Assembly: GCA_028023455.1 (NCBI GenBank)
Contig: JAQFVV010012497.1
Span: forward strand, 1,616,001 to 1,680,000
Source: Epiperipatus broadwayi
Taxonomy: Eukaryota > Onychophora > Udeonychophora > Euonychophora > Peripatidae
Direction: 5' to 3'
Length of the DNA: 64,000 nucleotides
The translations under genes were made by a program, and so were the position numbers. Below are positions 47,080-57,729 of the stretch, piece after piece (position 1 is the first letter of the stretch; each line of letters starts with the position of its first letter). A model generated the notes under the pieces. That model saw only the letters and a list, made by a program, of their open reading frames with translations. It was not told where the DNA came from and searched no databases.

Positions 47080-48780
47080 TGTGATTTCTCCTTATACGGA
47101 GTCAGGAATCTCTCAGCAACTATGCCCAGAGAAACCTGTTAGCTACTCTGACTTCCCTTTCCATTCCCCACCCCAAGTTTCCCATATTCTTCCCTATCCT
47201 GCTCTATCCCATTTCAACAACATAATCCTTGTCAATTCCATGGCCTTTATATCTAAAACTCCCTTATCTTTTCCCAAATCCAGCATAAAAAACCAATAAG
47301 CTACTTTCTGTATAATCACTTTGTTCATATTAATTCTTTCACAACTTCATTATTTGTATCCTTTCTGCTTTCAGACATTTATATTCAATTAACAGATGCC
47401 TAATATTTTCTATGCCTTCCTTACACAACTTGCAGACTAAATCACTCATATTTTTCCAATTATGTGTATATTCCCTTGTTGCTAAAGATCCTGTTTGAGC
47501 CTTAAACAGTAAATTACTTTCCTTGCTATTATCATAACTTAACTCAAACTCAATATTCTGTTTCTATAAATATTTAAACTCTTTCTAGTCTCCGCATTAG
47601 CTCTCCAACTCCCTATTCTTTATTAATGCATCTATTCTTCTATACCATTCCTTAACACTATAATACTCAACAATTCTCCTAACCCAATCATCCCACCTTT
47701 TGTATAAGCATACTGACAAATTCTTTATCTAAATCTTCTGCATATCGCATTACTTTTCGCATGCATCTTGTTACCTGCTCTTTCATAACCCAATTAGATA
47801 CTATTTTGGCCACTCTTTTATTATCCATAAACTGCAATCTACCAAACATTTTCATTTTGCTTTTTGCATCTCTCATATAAAAACTTGACCATCCCATTTC
47901 TCTTTGAATTGCCTCCTTTGCTGTCCACACTTCTGCATCTAATGCATGTCTTCCTACTTCTCTTTGTAATTTTTCTAACTAATCTAATACCACATTACTA
48001 ACACATAATGCATCATTACCATATGTTAACCCTGCTACTGCCACTCCTTTCCATACAATTCTAGCTACATCATATTTATTATATGAGAGCACTGTTAATT
48101 TCTTTATCAATCCCTTTCTTTTCTTTGCTTCATTTATCAATTTTTTCTCCCATTCGTCCAAGCTATTTCTCTGATTACTTAAGATATGATTCCCAAATAG
48201 TTATATCTATTCACCACATTTAACTTTATATCCCCCAGTAAAAATTCTTTGTCTTCTCTTTCCCCAGTATTAATCATCATTACTTTTGATTTTTTTTCAC
48301 TAAATTTAATTCCCATCTCTTTACCCACCTTTGCGCATGTCCTCAGCATAACTTCCATATCGTCCCTTCTTTCTGCACACAAAAAAAACATCATCTGCAA
48401 ATAAAAGACCCGACAATGTGTATACTTCCTTGCCACCTATTAATGGTATCTCTATCCCTCTTCCTAGTCTTTCTACTGCTCTCTCCATTTCTCTCAAATA
48501 CAACAAAAACAAAATAGGTGACAGTATTCTTGCCTAAGTCCCACCCCATTTTTAATTTTTAACTGATTCTATATTCCCTAATTAATACATATAGTAATTA
48601 TTTTCATATAATTTCTTAATAATATCCATTAAAGCGCCATCCATTCCCAAATTTACTAAACTTACACATAATCTATTTCTATTTATCATATGCCTTCTCT
48701 ATATCTATAAAACCATATATAACTGTCTACGTGTATTCCTACTCATATCCATAACTTGTCATCATAATATAAAAAAGTGC
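47080..48780 (-). pseudogene. LINE (non-LTR retrotransposon) ORF2 remnant, family unassigned
   Basis: On the minus strand from 48720 downward: GFIDIEKAYDK (motif A); ILSPILFLLYLREMERAV; SGLLFADDVFFVC (catalytic Asp pair); MGIKFSEKKSKVMMINTGE; VVNRYNYLGIIS; KGVAVAGLTYGNDALCVSNV; AIQREMGWSSFYMRDAKSKM; KMFGRLQFMDNKRVAKIVSN. It ends with LLFKAQTGSL-like and cysteine-containing tail material to about 47080. There are frameshifts and stops between blocks. The YGNDALC...GWSSF..R.AK.K...FGRL signature matches a LINE lineage seen in several invertebrates; I do not assign a clade. Confidence 0.8.
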
Positions 48781-49308
48781 CACCTAATAATTTAATAGGA
48801 TTGTATTTTTCATGCACTCATACAATGCTTTCAATGAATTAAATAGAAAATCTTAATAAGTCAATAATCTTCCATTCACTAAAAACACACAAAGTTGTAC
48901 CTCAACATTAGACAATTATATAACAATAAAAAAGTCTGAAAAAAAACCCCCATTTATAAATATTTCTGTGCCTTCATTTAAAACTGACACAGGTTTTGCC
49001 TTGGGAATCACTATAAGCAGCAATAACATAGATGAGGCTAGAAAAGTGTATGTGACGTATAATATAAAAGGAGTGCAAAAGGATTAAAAACTGTGTAGAT
49101 TATTCATTATCTTATATATAAATATTTATTATATATAATAATTAATATATTTTCTGAACAATTAATTACTATAAGATACAAACATTTATACTACTGCATC
49201 AACCTTTCAGAATCTTAATTTTTCTAATCAAAAGATGATTTTCCTTATTATGGCCATACATTTACGAACATGATTTTATAAAGTACTGTCTCATATTTTA
49301 TCAGTTAC

Positions 49309-49420
49309 CTGTTAAGTGTATCCCAGTTGTTTCTTTTTTGACATAATCCCATTGCTGGGGTATAATTATGGACATCAACCAGTTTGGGGAAAAAATGATG
49401 AACTAATTCTCCAGCCATTA
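49309..49420 (-). CDS. SPEF1: SPEF1 exon 2 (central calponin-homology domain)
   Basis: A 112-nt exon with acceptor TATATTTTAG (49421 and up) and donor GTAACT (49308-49303). Joined to the last base of exon 1 it reads VMAGELVHHFFPKLVDVHNY, then TPAMGLCQKRNNWDTLN, and leaves AG to start the Arg completed by exon 3. The phases of all three exons agree with no adjustment. FPKLV..HNY.PA....QK..NW..LN is the SPEF1-type CH-domain signature and separates it from actin-binding CH domains. The exon sits between transposon-filled introns of ~9.5 and ~10.4 kb. Confidence 0.95.
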
Positions 49421-49429
49421 CTAAAATAT

Positions 49430-50100
49430 ATATATTTAAACATTTTATATAAAAAACAAAACACTGGAACTAACTCTACAATTTTTTAATATAATACCAA
49501 TAAGGAATACCGTTTATAGCTAGATAGTAATATGACTGCCATCTCAAGTAGCATTTACAATTGGAATTTAAAAAAATCAAAATATCATTAATACCCAAAA
49601 TATTTCAACATGAATAGTAAACTTTACATAATTTGAGTATTTTTTTTTTTCCACAAATCATTTTTCTCATGCAAAATAAAAATATTGTCAAAACAAAAAC
49701 TTCTATTGCAATAACTAAATTTTCTGCAAACAGATTTAAATCTATTCACAGAATAATATAATTTTTATACTGTAGTTCATATTCATGAATTCTTTTTTAA
49801 TGCTTATTTCTATTCACCAATATCATTTTATATAAAACTATAAATTTATTCTTTTTATCAGTAACAAGTATTTGGCATTACATTAAATACACTATTAAAA
49901 TGAGAAGATGCAACTGATATAATCCTGACACATACTCTACTATTTTCAGATAATGATAAAATCCACTTTGTCTTTTTAATATTTTTCTTTTTCTAACTAT
50001 TATCTATGCCTGGGCCTAATGGGAATAATAATCAAATTCAGGACAGGTAAACACTTTGATAAATTAATAAATAATTAGCCATTTAATGAAATATATATAT
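49430..50100. other. Intron 1 sequence without recognised features
   Basis: AT-rich intron sequence just upstream of exon 2; no element recognised. Confidence 0.4.
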
Positions 50101-50201
50101 AAAACAAAATAAATGTCCGCTTATATCAATAATACAATAACGAAACATATTCCAAACAACGGTAAACAATTTATAATACAATATAAATAAAAAAACTCAA
50201 T

Positions 50202-50255
50202 AAAAACTCATAAAGAAATATTTTCGATTATATTCATAATCATTTTCAACTCAAC
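50202..50255 (-). ncRNA. Hammerhead-like motif, left arm of family F
   Basis: Same sequence as the right-arm motif, on the minus strand and thus in sense with SPEF1: GAG, UUGAAAA, U, GAUUAU..AUAAUC, GAAA, AA-UA-UU, U, CUU. Confidence 0.5.
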
Positions 50256-50300
50256 TTTCAAAATGGAATCATCTATTACCAACCGGAAACACATGTCGAT

Positions 50301-50520
50301 TTAAATATCCCACAATTCATTAATCCTAACATTTGCTGACTGTCTGTTTATTATCGTATTTTTATACCTACTAATAAAAACTGCCTCTTTAATTTTTCTT
50401 TTTTCATTCTCTCTCTCTTGGCCTAAAATTTTTATTTTATTTATATCAAAATTAAACTTAAAATTACAATTTCTATCATGATCAAAAATAAAACTAGGTT
50501 TCAAATCCAGCGATTTATTA
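50301..50520 (-). pseudogene. Penelope-like C-terminal fragment (left arm F)
   Basis: The 67-residue open frame from 50504 reads PSFIFDHDRNCNFKFNFDIN, then KIKILGQERENEKRKIKEAV and ends NVRINELWDI-stop. It corresponds to the part after the GIY-YIG core in the family B element (FFDHNVTCNYDSDFNKVKIL...KRKIKEAM). The right arm (50555-50727) repeats it on the plus strand. The upstream nuclease and reverse transcriptase are absent. Confidence 0.78.
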
Positions 50521-50770
50521 TATTTAAAGCAGCAGCAATTCGGGAATATTTCATGATAGAAATTGTAATTTTAAGTTTAATTTTGATATAAATAAAATAA
50601 AAATTTTAGGCCAAGAGAGAGAGAATGAAAAAAGAAAAATTAAAGAGGCAGTTTTTATTAGTAGGTATAAAAATACGATAATAAACAGACAGCAAATGTT
50701 AGGATTAATGAATTGTGGGATATTTAAATCGACATGTGTTTCCGGTTGGTAATAGATGATTCCATTTTGA

Positions 50771-50820
50771 AAGTTGAGTTGAAAATGATTATGAATATAA
50801 TCGAAAATATTTCTTTATGA
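50771..50820 (+). ncRNA. Hammerhead-like motif, right arm of family F
   Basis: Stem I GAG 50776-50778 pairs with CUU 50813-50815 (one G-U). Core UUGAAAA 50779-50785, extra U 50786, stem II GAUUAU/AUAAUC 50787-50792 with 50797-50802 (loop GAAU), GAAA 50803-50806, stem III A50806-U50811 and A50807-U50810 (loop UA), H17 U50812. Positions 3 and 8 are U-A as in family B, while all three stems differ in sequence but still pair. Confidence 0.55.
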
Positions 50821-51096
50821 GTTTTTATTGAGTTTTTATTTATATTGTATTATAAATGGTTTACTGTTGTTTGGAATATATATATATTAGTGTAACAACT
50901 ACTATAAATAAAATAATACATACAGATTATTCTGAAGACATAATTTGGTTATTAACAAATAATTTACAATTATTTACCTGCAGACATATATAATTAAAAA
51001 TAGATCAATGACATTCTTAAATAATCCTAGATTTGTTATTTGTTTCGAGATATTCAGAGACAGAACTCTTCAGTTTCTGCACTTATTTACCACAAA

Positions 51097-51235
51097 TGCA
51101 ATTCTAAAGTTTCTTTTCATATGTCATAGCATCGGTTAGGACGTGAACCCACACCCATCTGCAACCAACTACTTGCTTGCAAGGCGCGTACGATGACATC
51201 TCAGCTAACAACGCTTGACTGCAATTCTAAAGTTT
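51097..51235 (-). mobile_element. Short tRNA-derived SINE with 16-bp target duplications
   Basis: TGCAATTCTAAAGTTT occurs exactly at 51097-51112 and 51220-51235 and flanks a 107-bp insert. The insert on the minus strand is tRNA-like and ends in CATATGAAAAG, a short A-rich tail. Perfect duplications imply a recent L1-style or RTE-style insertion. Intron 1 of SPEF1, same strand as the gene. Confidence 0.88.
51131..51215 (-). ncRNA. tRNA-like promoter body of the SINE
   Basis: The minus strand contains GTTAGCTGAGATGTCA (A box, TRGCNNAGNNG-like), GCGCCTTGCAAGCAAG (anticodon-arm-like) and GGGTTCACGTCCTAACC (B box GTTCACGTC). Insertions in the variable region (TTGGTTGCAGATGGGTGT) and an imperfect acceptor stem show it is not a functional tRNA gene. 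Confidence 0.7.
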
Positions 51236-52274
51236 GATTACAGTTCTTAGTAAATTAGTAGTAAAAGAACAATGCATAAAAAAAACAGGAATCTCTGACT
51301 TACTCTCCCATTTGTTACTTCAAAATATTATTTATTACTTTGTTCTATGTAGTAATTTTAACCATATGGGGGAAGAGAAGATTAATTAATTTAGAAGATT
51401 AATTAATTAAAAAGTTTTAATTAAATTCCTCTATAATTATGTAATACTATTTATTAAAACATTCATTTTTACATTCTACCTTTGAAATTTACATATTTTA
51501 TCTGTAAAGAAAAATATTATAAATCCAACCAATTTCTGCATAATAGGAACTTTTGAAAACAATGTATAAATCTTGCAATTGATAAGGGTTAGCGTTAATG
51601 TATTGTAGTACCAATGAGATTTTGATTTTTTTGCTTTCCAACAGTAAAAGCTATTCAAGATGGCGGTCATGCTTTAAACTAGCTATAGTGGTACATTGAC
51701 AATTGCACAGTTAATGCCAGTGCTTTTATATTATTTTGTTTGATGTTATACATGTGTAAGATGCATTGATCATATATATATTTACTAATAGTAAACTGAT
51801 GCAGATGATGAATGAAGTTCAGCATATTAAAAAAAAAAAACCTCAAAAACAACTCGATTTTCAGTTATTAAAAAAATATTATAAAGTAGTCAATAAAATT
51901 TATACTGTGCATATTTAGTTATACTTCTTGAAGTTTTATTTATCACTTGGTATTCAAACATCACATAATCTTCTGAGCAATTAATTATTTATAAAGATTA
52001 ATTCTTATAATGTGCTTCTAAATAATGAGCTCCTGAAATTATGTTGACGAAGAGACATATAATGGAACATTATTACTGATTATGGTTAGCGCTCATACTC
52101 TGACACAGAACTATTTTCTATCTTCAGGAAGAGAATTTAAAGCAGTCTTTTATTTTTTAAAACTGAAATCATGTAACTATCTAGATCATATTTAAACTAC
52201 TATTAAAAGTTGTAAAAAATGTATATGCATAAAAATAGGATAGGTTAAAGTTCAACCTTATTCACAATATTAAA

Positions 52275-55065
52275 ACATACCCAGGCTGCCATTTGATGAC
52301 AACTTTTTATTTAGGTACTTACAACTGCAGATTACTTTTAAGTGAAGGAATATTGCAAGAATCAGAAGAATAACTGTCTTATATTAAATGGGACATTATT
52401 GGATTCTGTGAAATGAGAAGACAAGGTGAAATTGGACATATATTCTACAACAAAGGCACAAATATTGGAAGTACAAGTGACATAGGATTCATTACAAATA
52501 AAAAATGGAAGACATTGTGGAGATTAATGATGTATCAATCAGAGTAGCAAGATTAGTAATTCAATTTAATAGCAGATATGACATGCAGATATATTCAAGT
52601 TTATGCCCCAATAAGTTCTCATAATCATGAAGTAGTAGAAGATTTTTATTTGGATGTACAAAAAGCTTTTGATCAGAGTAAACAACATTTTTAAATTGTT
52701 ATGGAAGGCTTTAATGCTAGAATTGACAAATAAATGAAAGATGAAAGTGTTGTAGGTAAATCTGGTTATGGCAATAAAAATAAGAGAGGACATAAAGACT
52801 TGTGAAGTTTGCAAAAAAAGAAAAACTTTATATTATGAATTTTTTTTTGAGAAAAATATTAAAAGGAAATGGACATAAAAGCATCCAAAGGTTCAGCAGA
52901 ATTAGATTATATTTTGACTAACAGAAAATATATATTTCATGATTGTAATGTTCTCAATCAACTCAACACAGAAAGTGATCATCGATTAGTAAGAAGTAAG
53001 ATACGTGTTAATACAAAACTAGAGAGAGAAAAATTATTAAGAAAAACAATATTTACAGTTGATATTCTTAATCTTCAGAAACATTCTAATGAATTTAAAT
53101 TAGAACTTGCAAATCATTTTAAACTATTAGTAGATTTTGAACATGAATCAGAATTGAATGAAATTAATAGGAAAATAACTGATACACTTTTAAAAACTGC
53201 AACAAAGATAGCTGGTTAGAAAAAGTAACAACTGACCAATAAAATTTCTACTGAAACTAGAGAATTTATGAAGAAAAGAAGGAATGTGAAAATATATAAA
53301 AATAATGCATTAAGAAGGACCGAGTATCTCGAATTTTATAAAATGGTATGAAAAAGAGTTGATAATGATATAAAAAAGTATAATTGTGAACTAACAAGGA
53401 AAGCTGTAGAAGAAAAAAAAAATCTTAAGAGTGTAAAACAACATTTTGTTATTGAAAGGAAACTTATATCCACAATAAGAAACAAAGATGGAACTATTAC
53501 AAGAGAGATGACATCATGAAATAGGTAGAAGAGTTCTATCAAGAATTATATAGTAATAAAAAACAAGTACCTCTTACATCTATTATATCTTCTGAATTGC
53601 CTAGGATTTTAAATGAAGAAATGAGATATGCAATTAAATTTATAAAGAAAAAAGCTCCAAGTAATCATACAATTATAATTAATATATTAAAAGAAGCAGG
53701 TGAAGAATTAGAAAAAAATTTGACAAAATTATATACCAAATGTCTAAATGTTAAAGATGTACCAAATGATTGGAAGAATGCAGTATTAATATTTGAAAAA
53801 GATGATAAAGAAGATATTAGAAATTACAGACCTATCAGCATTTTATCAGTTTTATACAAAATTTTTATCAAGATAATTACATCTACAGAGAAAATTGGAT
53901 TTCAACCAATCAAAAGAACAAGCTGGCTTTAAAATTGGTTTTAGTACCAAGTATTGAGAGAAGTTACAGAAAGGACCAATGAATACGAGTTGAAATTATG
54001 CTTTGGATTTGGAAATTATGAAAAGGCATTTGATTCTATAAGAAGTATTGGATCATCAAGGCATACCAGGACATTGTCATATTCTGAATATTTATAAAAA
54101 TGAAATAGCAACAATTAGATTACATAATCATAATAGAAAGGTTAATATTGAGAAAGGTGTTAAATAAGGTGATTCCATATCTCCAAAACTTTTTTACAGC
54201 AGTGCTGCAAGAAGTATTTTGTGGATTAAAATGGGAAGCTAAAGAAATAAAAGCAAATGGAGATTATTTACATCATTTAGATTTTGCAGATGATATAGGT
54301 GTTTTTACAAATAATGCTTTAGAGCTTCAAGAAATGTTGCAAGAGTTATCATATGAAACTAAGAATGTAGGACTAAAGGTAAATGTTAAAAAGACTAAAA
54401 TAATGTTCAATGGATTTTTTAAAAAGATGAAAATAAAGATTGAATATGATGATTTAAAAGAAGTTAACAACTATAAATATCTTGATCAGATTATTACTAC
54501 AGATGAAAATGTAATGGATGAAATTAATCACAGAATTAAAGTTGGTCAGAGTGGTTTTGGTAGAAATAACTTGATATTAAAAAAAATATGCCTATGCTTT
54601 TGAAAAGGAAGGTTTTTAATAAATGTGTTTTACCAGTTCTTATTTATGGATCTGAGATTTGGACACTTAATAGAAGAGCAATATGAAAATGTCAGATTAG
54701 TCAAAGAAGTATGGAGAGATGCATGTTAGGAGTAACAAGAAGGGATCAAAAATGCAATATATTGGTAAGAGAACAAACAAGTGTTACTGATATTGTTGAA
54801 AGAATTAAAAGACTGAAGTGGAGTTGGGTTGAACATATTGCTAGAAGAGATGATATCAGATAGACAATTGAAATCTTAAACTGGATTCCAAGAGATTGTA
54901 AAAGACCCAAGAAGAGACCACATGTGGGATGGATGGATGAAACAAGAAGTGTGCAGGAGTGATGTGGAGAAGAGAGGCTAGAGATATGAGAAGATGGACT
55001 GAACTTGGAGAAACCTTTATCCTGCAATGAAATGATAATGGTTGACAATGATGATGATGATGACT
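52275..55065 (+). mobile_element. RTE-clade LINE, nearly full length
   Basis: It begins near the CCATTTGATGAC region shared with the copy at 33.1 kb and ends in the GATGATGATGATGACTAG tail. In order: AP-endonuclease relics (TYNCRLLL...WDIIGFCEMRRQGE, VMEGFNARI, AELDYILTNRK, SDHRLVRSK), linker, reverse transcriptase, and the basic C-terminal tail. Two other copies are in the window: 24530-25565 (minus, 3' half) and 33030-33262/36312-37050 (5' part). Confidence 0.88.
52310..55040 (+). pseudogene. RTE ORF (endonuclease plus reverse transcriptase), broken
   Basis: Open blocks: 52869-53219 (end of endonuclease with DYILTNRKYIF and SDHRLVRS), 53597-53932 (YRPISILSVLYKIFIKII), a stretch near 54010 with YEKAFDSI, and 54148-54603 (HHLDFADDIGVFT catalytic Asp pair, NVKKTKIMFNG, NNYKYLDQIITTD, GFGRNN). 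Then, in other frames: RKVFNKCVLPVLIYGSEIWT, SQRSMERCMLGVTRRDQKCN, SVTDIVERIKRLKWSWVEHI. There are at least eight stops or frameshifts, so it cannot be active. The protein would nick target DNA and reverse-transcribe the element RNA. Confidence 0.87.
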
Positions 55066-55365
55066 AGAAAGAATATTGTTGTCAGTTTTGCAAATTGTAA
55101 CTATAAAATATTGATACTAATTATGACAAGCTATTTATTAGAAATACAAACAACAATGTATACTGTATAAATACATAAAATAATATACAAATGTAGTTTA
55201 ATCTATCTACTTTAGTCCTTAACTCATATATTTATTCATTTAAAAAAAAAAAAAATTAGAGGATAATATAGTAACAACTCTACATATTGTTTCCAACAAG
55301 ATTATTGTAAAAATTTAGAATAGATGATGAATTGTATTCACGACTGAACTGATAGGTGAAGCAAG

Positions 55366-55473
55366 GAAACATGGGTGCTAAAATGCAACATTATTTTTTT
55401 TTTTTAATTAAAATTAATTGAAACATGGGTGCTAAAATGCAACATTATTTTTTTTTTTTAATTAAAATTTATT
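55366..55473. repeat. Tandem duplication of 54 bp at the LINE tail
   Basis: GAAACATGGGTGCTAAAATG plus a T12-type run and AATTAAAATT appears at 55366-55419 and again at 55420-55473 with one or two differences. The T run is the poly(A) side of the adjacent minus-strand LINE, so this is either slippage or an unusually long duplication that includes the tail. Confidence 0.75.
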
Positions 55474-55474
55474 A

Positions 55475-57725
55475 GATACAAATAAACATGTTTGTCTATA
55501 CATAGCTATATTCTTTTTACGCTGTTGCAAAGCAGTCACTCTGTAGAGCTTGCTGTGGTCTGAGACTGGGGGCTATTGCCCTCCTTCACTCCTTCGGGAG
55601 GGTGACCCTAACCCAGGTTTCATGAAAAAGCCAGTCCGGAGCCAGAAATCTATCTCTGTTCCTGAGCTGCTTGAGTAATTTGATATAGATGTTGCAGACA
55701 CCGCGATTAGCATTTTCAAATATACACTTGCATGTGGATAGCCAGATTGCAAAGATTAGAATAATGGCAAAGGTTAGAATAATGGCAATTCTGATTTTCG
55801 AGAATATGCCACTCTTTATAGCCTTTTGAATGACTAAATATCGAGCAACATGCTATCGTTAATAAAGGATCTGATCGGCCTGAGAAAAGGGTAGAAAATT
55901 GTCTCATCTGCTGTGGCACATAGTTGGTATTGAGGGTTGATCTTGCTAAACCCTCTTTTCCACACCAGAAAATGATTTGTTGGCAGGGAGAAGAGGTTCA
56001 TCTTTAGCAGAAAGTCAATGTATTTTGGTTCTAAGAACCAATTTTTCGATTTTGCTATGAGTTGTTTATTGTTTAACCCTAGATTATTCTGTAAAATGTT
56101 TTGATTGGTGTATATGAGTTTGTATGTTTGCCAATACGTCTTTTTTTTCTCTACTGTATGCTGCGTTATGTTTGCTGAGTTTCTAACAGAAGTCCATATA
56201 TCCAACATCCATTTGCTGGCGAGCGGAGGTGTATTGGTGTGCTCCACTGCCAGCATAAGGTTTAGATTTGTTTGTTCAAGGCTGGCCACACGCAGCACTC
56301 CCAGAGCTTTTTGGAGGTACAGGATGGACACTGAATGCAGGCTGAGCCCATTTGATTCTTTGGGGATCTTGAACTTTAGCCATGCTTATGGCCATGACTT
56401 TGCCGTTCCAAAGCAGCCTAGAGCATAACGAGTTCATTGATTGTTCAAATGTTTTGGTGGGTTTTATAAATGGCAGATAGTATCTTAGTCTCGGGTAGAC
56501 TAGCATGTTGAGTAAGGCAACCTTGCCGGGTAGTGATATTGAGATTCTTGACAGCGAGCTGACTACCTTTCTTGTTTTATCTAGTATTGAATTCAAGATG
56601 TTCCTTCGACATGGCTAATCTAGACTTGGCAATGGCAAAGTCCAGAAATGATTGTGGCTGGGCTGTGAATATTGAGGAATTGTTATACCTGTTTTGATTT
56701 TCCAGATGAAAGATTTATTGTAGTTGACTTGGAGATTTAGATTTTTGGCATATTTGTTTATGATTTGCATTACTGTTTGAAGCTGGGATTTATGAGGAAT
56801 GAATATGAAAACATCATTAATGTAACTGGATGTTTCAGTGCTGGCACTATACCTGGTGTATGCATTCTATTTCCATGAGAAAGGGGTATGTTATGAAGCA
56901 GAGGGTAGCCAAAGGGGATCCCTGTAGAATGGATAGATGGGGTTTGAATCCCTCTGAAAGCTTTCTATCTAGAGAGGTAAATATCGATCTGTTGAACAGT
57001 AAATTTCCAATAATATGAATGTAAACATCCGGCACTTGATAATCATGGAGCATTTGTAGTAAGATTGATGGAATGACGTCAAATGCCGAGGAAAAGTCTA
57101 GTTGAATAACTAACTGGTTTGATTCTCTTTGTAATCTGACATGTTCAGAAAGAAGTAAGAAGTGCTGGACCACATTACTGGTGGAGGCACCTTTGCAGGC
57201 AAATTGATATTTGGTGATGGGTCTATATACCTGTTCTTGTATGACATCTTTAACTATGGATTCTATTGTTTTAATGAGGAGTGGAATCATGGAAATTGGG
57301 TGTATGTTAATTAGATTTGAGGGTTTGATTTGTTTTTTTAAGAAAGGCACCAGTGCGACTGGATATAGGTCAGGGATGTTCTGGAAGTCCCCGGCGAGGA
57401 CTTCGATCATTTGTCGGACTATGGTTGCAGTGTATTGGCTGATGCAGTAGCACAAATCTTGAGATGCCAGATAGTCCTGGATGTGTGCTCTCTGGGTAGT
57501 TCTGTAGCTTTTATATTATTTGTGATTCGGTGATACAGTATTGTGAATGGTGTTTCTGTCTAGTTCTCCCCAAACTCTCCCAATCTCAAAGTTATAGCTT
57601 GTAGCTCATGTTGAAAATGGTTATGGATTTTGGAAAGCATTGCCACTATAGCAATGTTGATCTATGGAAATTATCGAAGGCTTCGGCCTTTTGGAAGCTC
57701 CCAATGCCCATCTGATGTAGCTGCG
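55475..57725 (-). pseudogene. GC-richer LINE ORF2 (L1/Tx1-like), 5'-truncated and frameshifted
   Basis: Minus strand from 57720: SKIHNHFQHELQAITLRLGE; HPISMIPLLIKTIESIVKDV; QLVIQLDFSSAFDVIPSILL (motif A); LSILQGSPLATLCFITYPFL (motif B); a YINDVFIFIPHKS-like catalytic box where the first Asp is Asn; LNLQVNYNKSFIW; then 56596-56276 LPGKVALLNMLVYPRLRYYL and LCSRLLWNGK; then 56331-55834 with WMLDIWTSV and NWFLEPKYIDFL. A cysteine-poor tail and poly(T) follow. There is one frameshift at 56276-56331 and others near 56840. Base composition is clearly less AT-rich than all surroundings, and it stops sharply at 57725. This suggests a comparatively recent arrival. Confidence 0.82.
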
Positions 57726-57729
57726 TGTC

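Larger units (their letters stand above)
50143..50885. mobile_element. Penelope-like element 3' ends, inverted dimer (family F)
   Basis: Arms 50145-50482 and 50551-50885, nearly identical, are separated by ~70 bp. Each arm, read outward, carries the C-terminus (FDHDRNCNFKFNFDINKIKI, KRKIKEAVFISRYK, RINELWDI-stop), a 3' flank and the hammerhead-like motif. The end is a GTTTGGAATAT segment. The family is related to B (shared KIKIL..ER, KRKIKEA, INELW) but distinct in sequence. The high arm identity suggests recent formation. Intron 1 of SPEF1. Confidence 0.85.

Noticed and set aside
47081-47299. 72-residue plus-strand frame rich in Pro/Ser
   Set aside because: Antisense of the LINE tail on the minus strand.
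51131-51215. Functional tRNA gene
   Set aside because: Target-site duplications, an A-rich tail, insertions in the variable region and a poor acceptor stem mark it as a SINE.
56105-56428. 107-residue plus-strand frame
   Set aside because: Antisense shadow of the LINE ORF2 on the minus strand.
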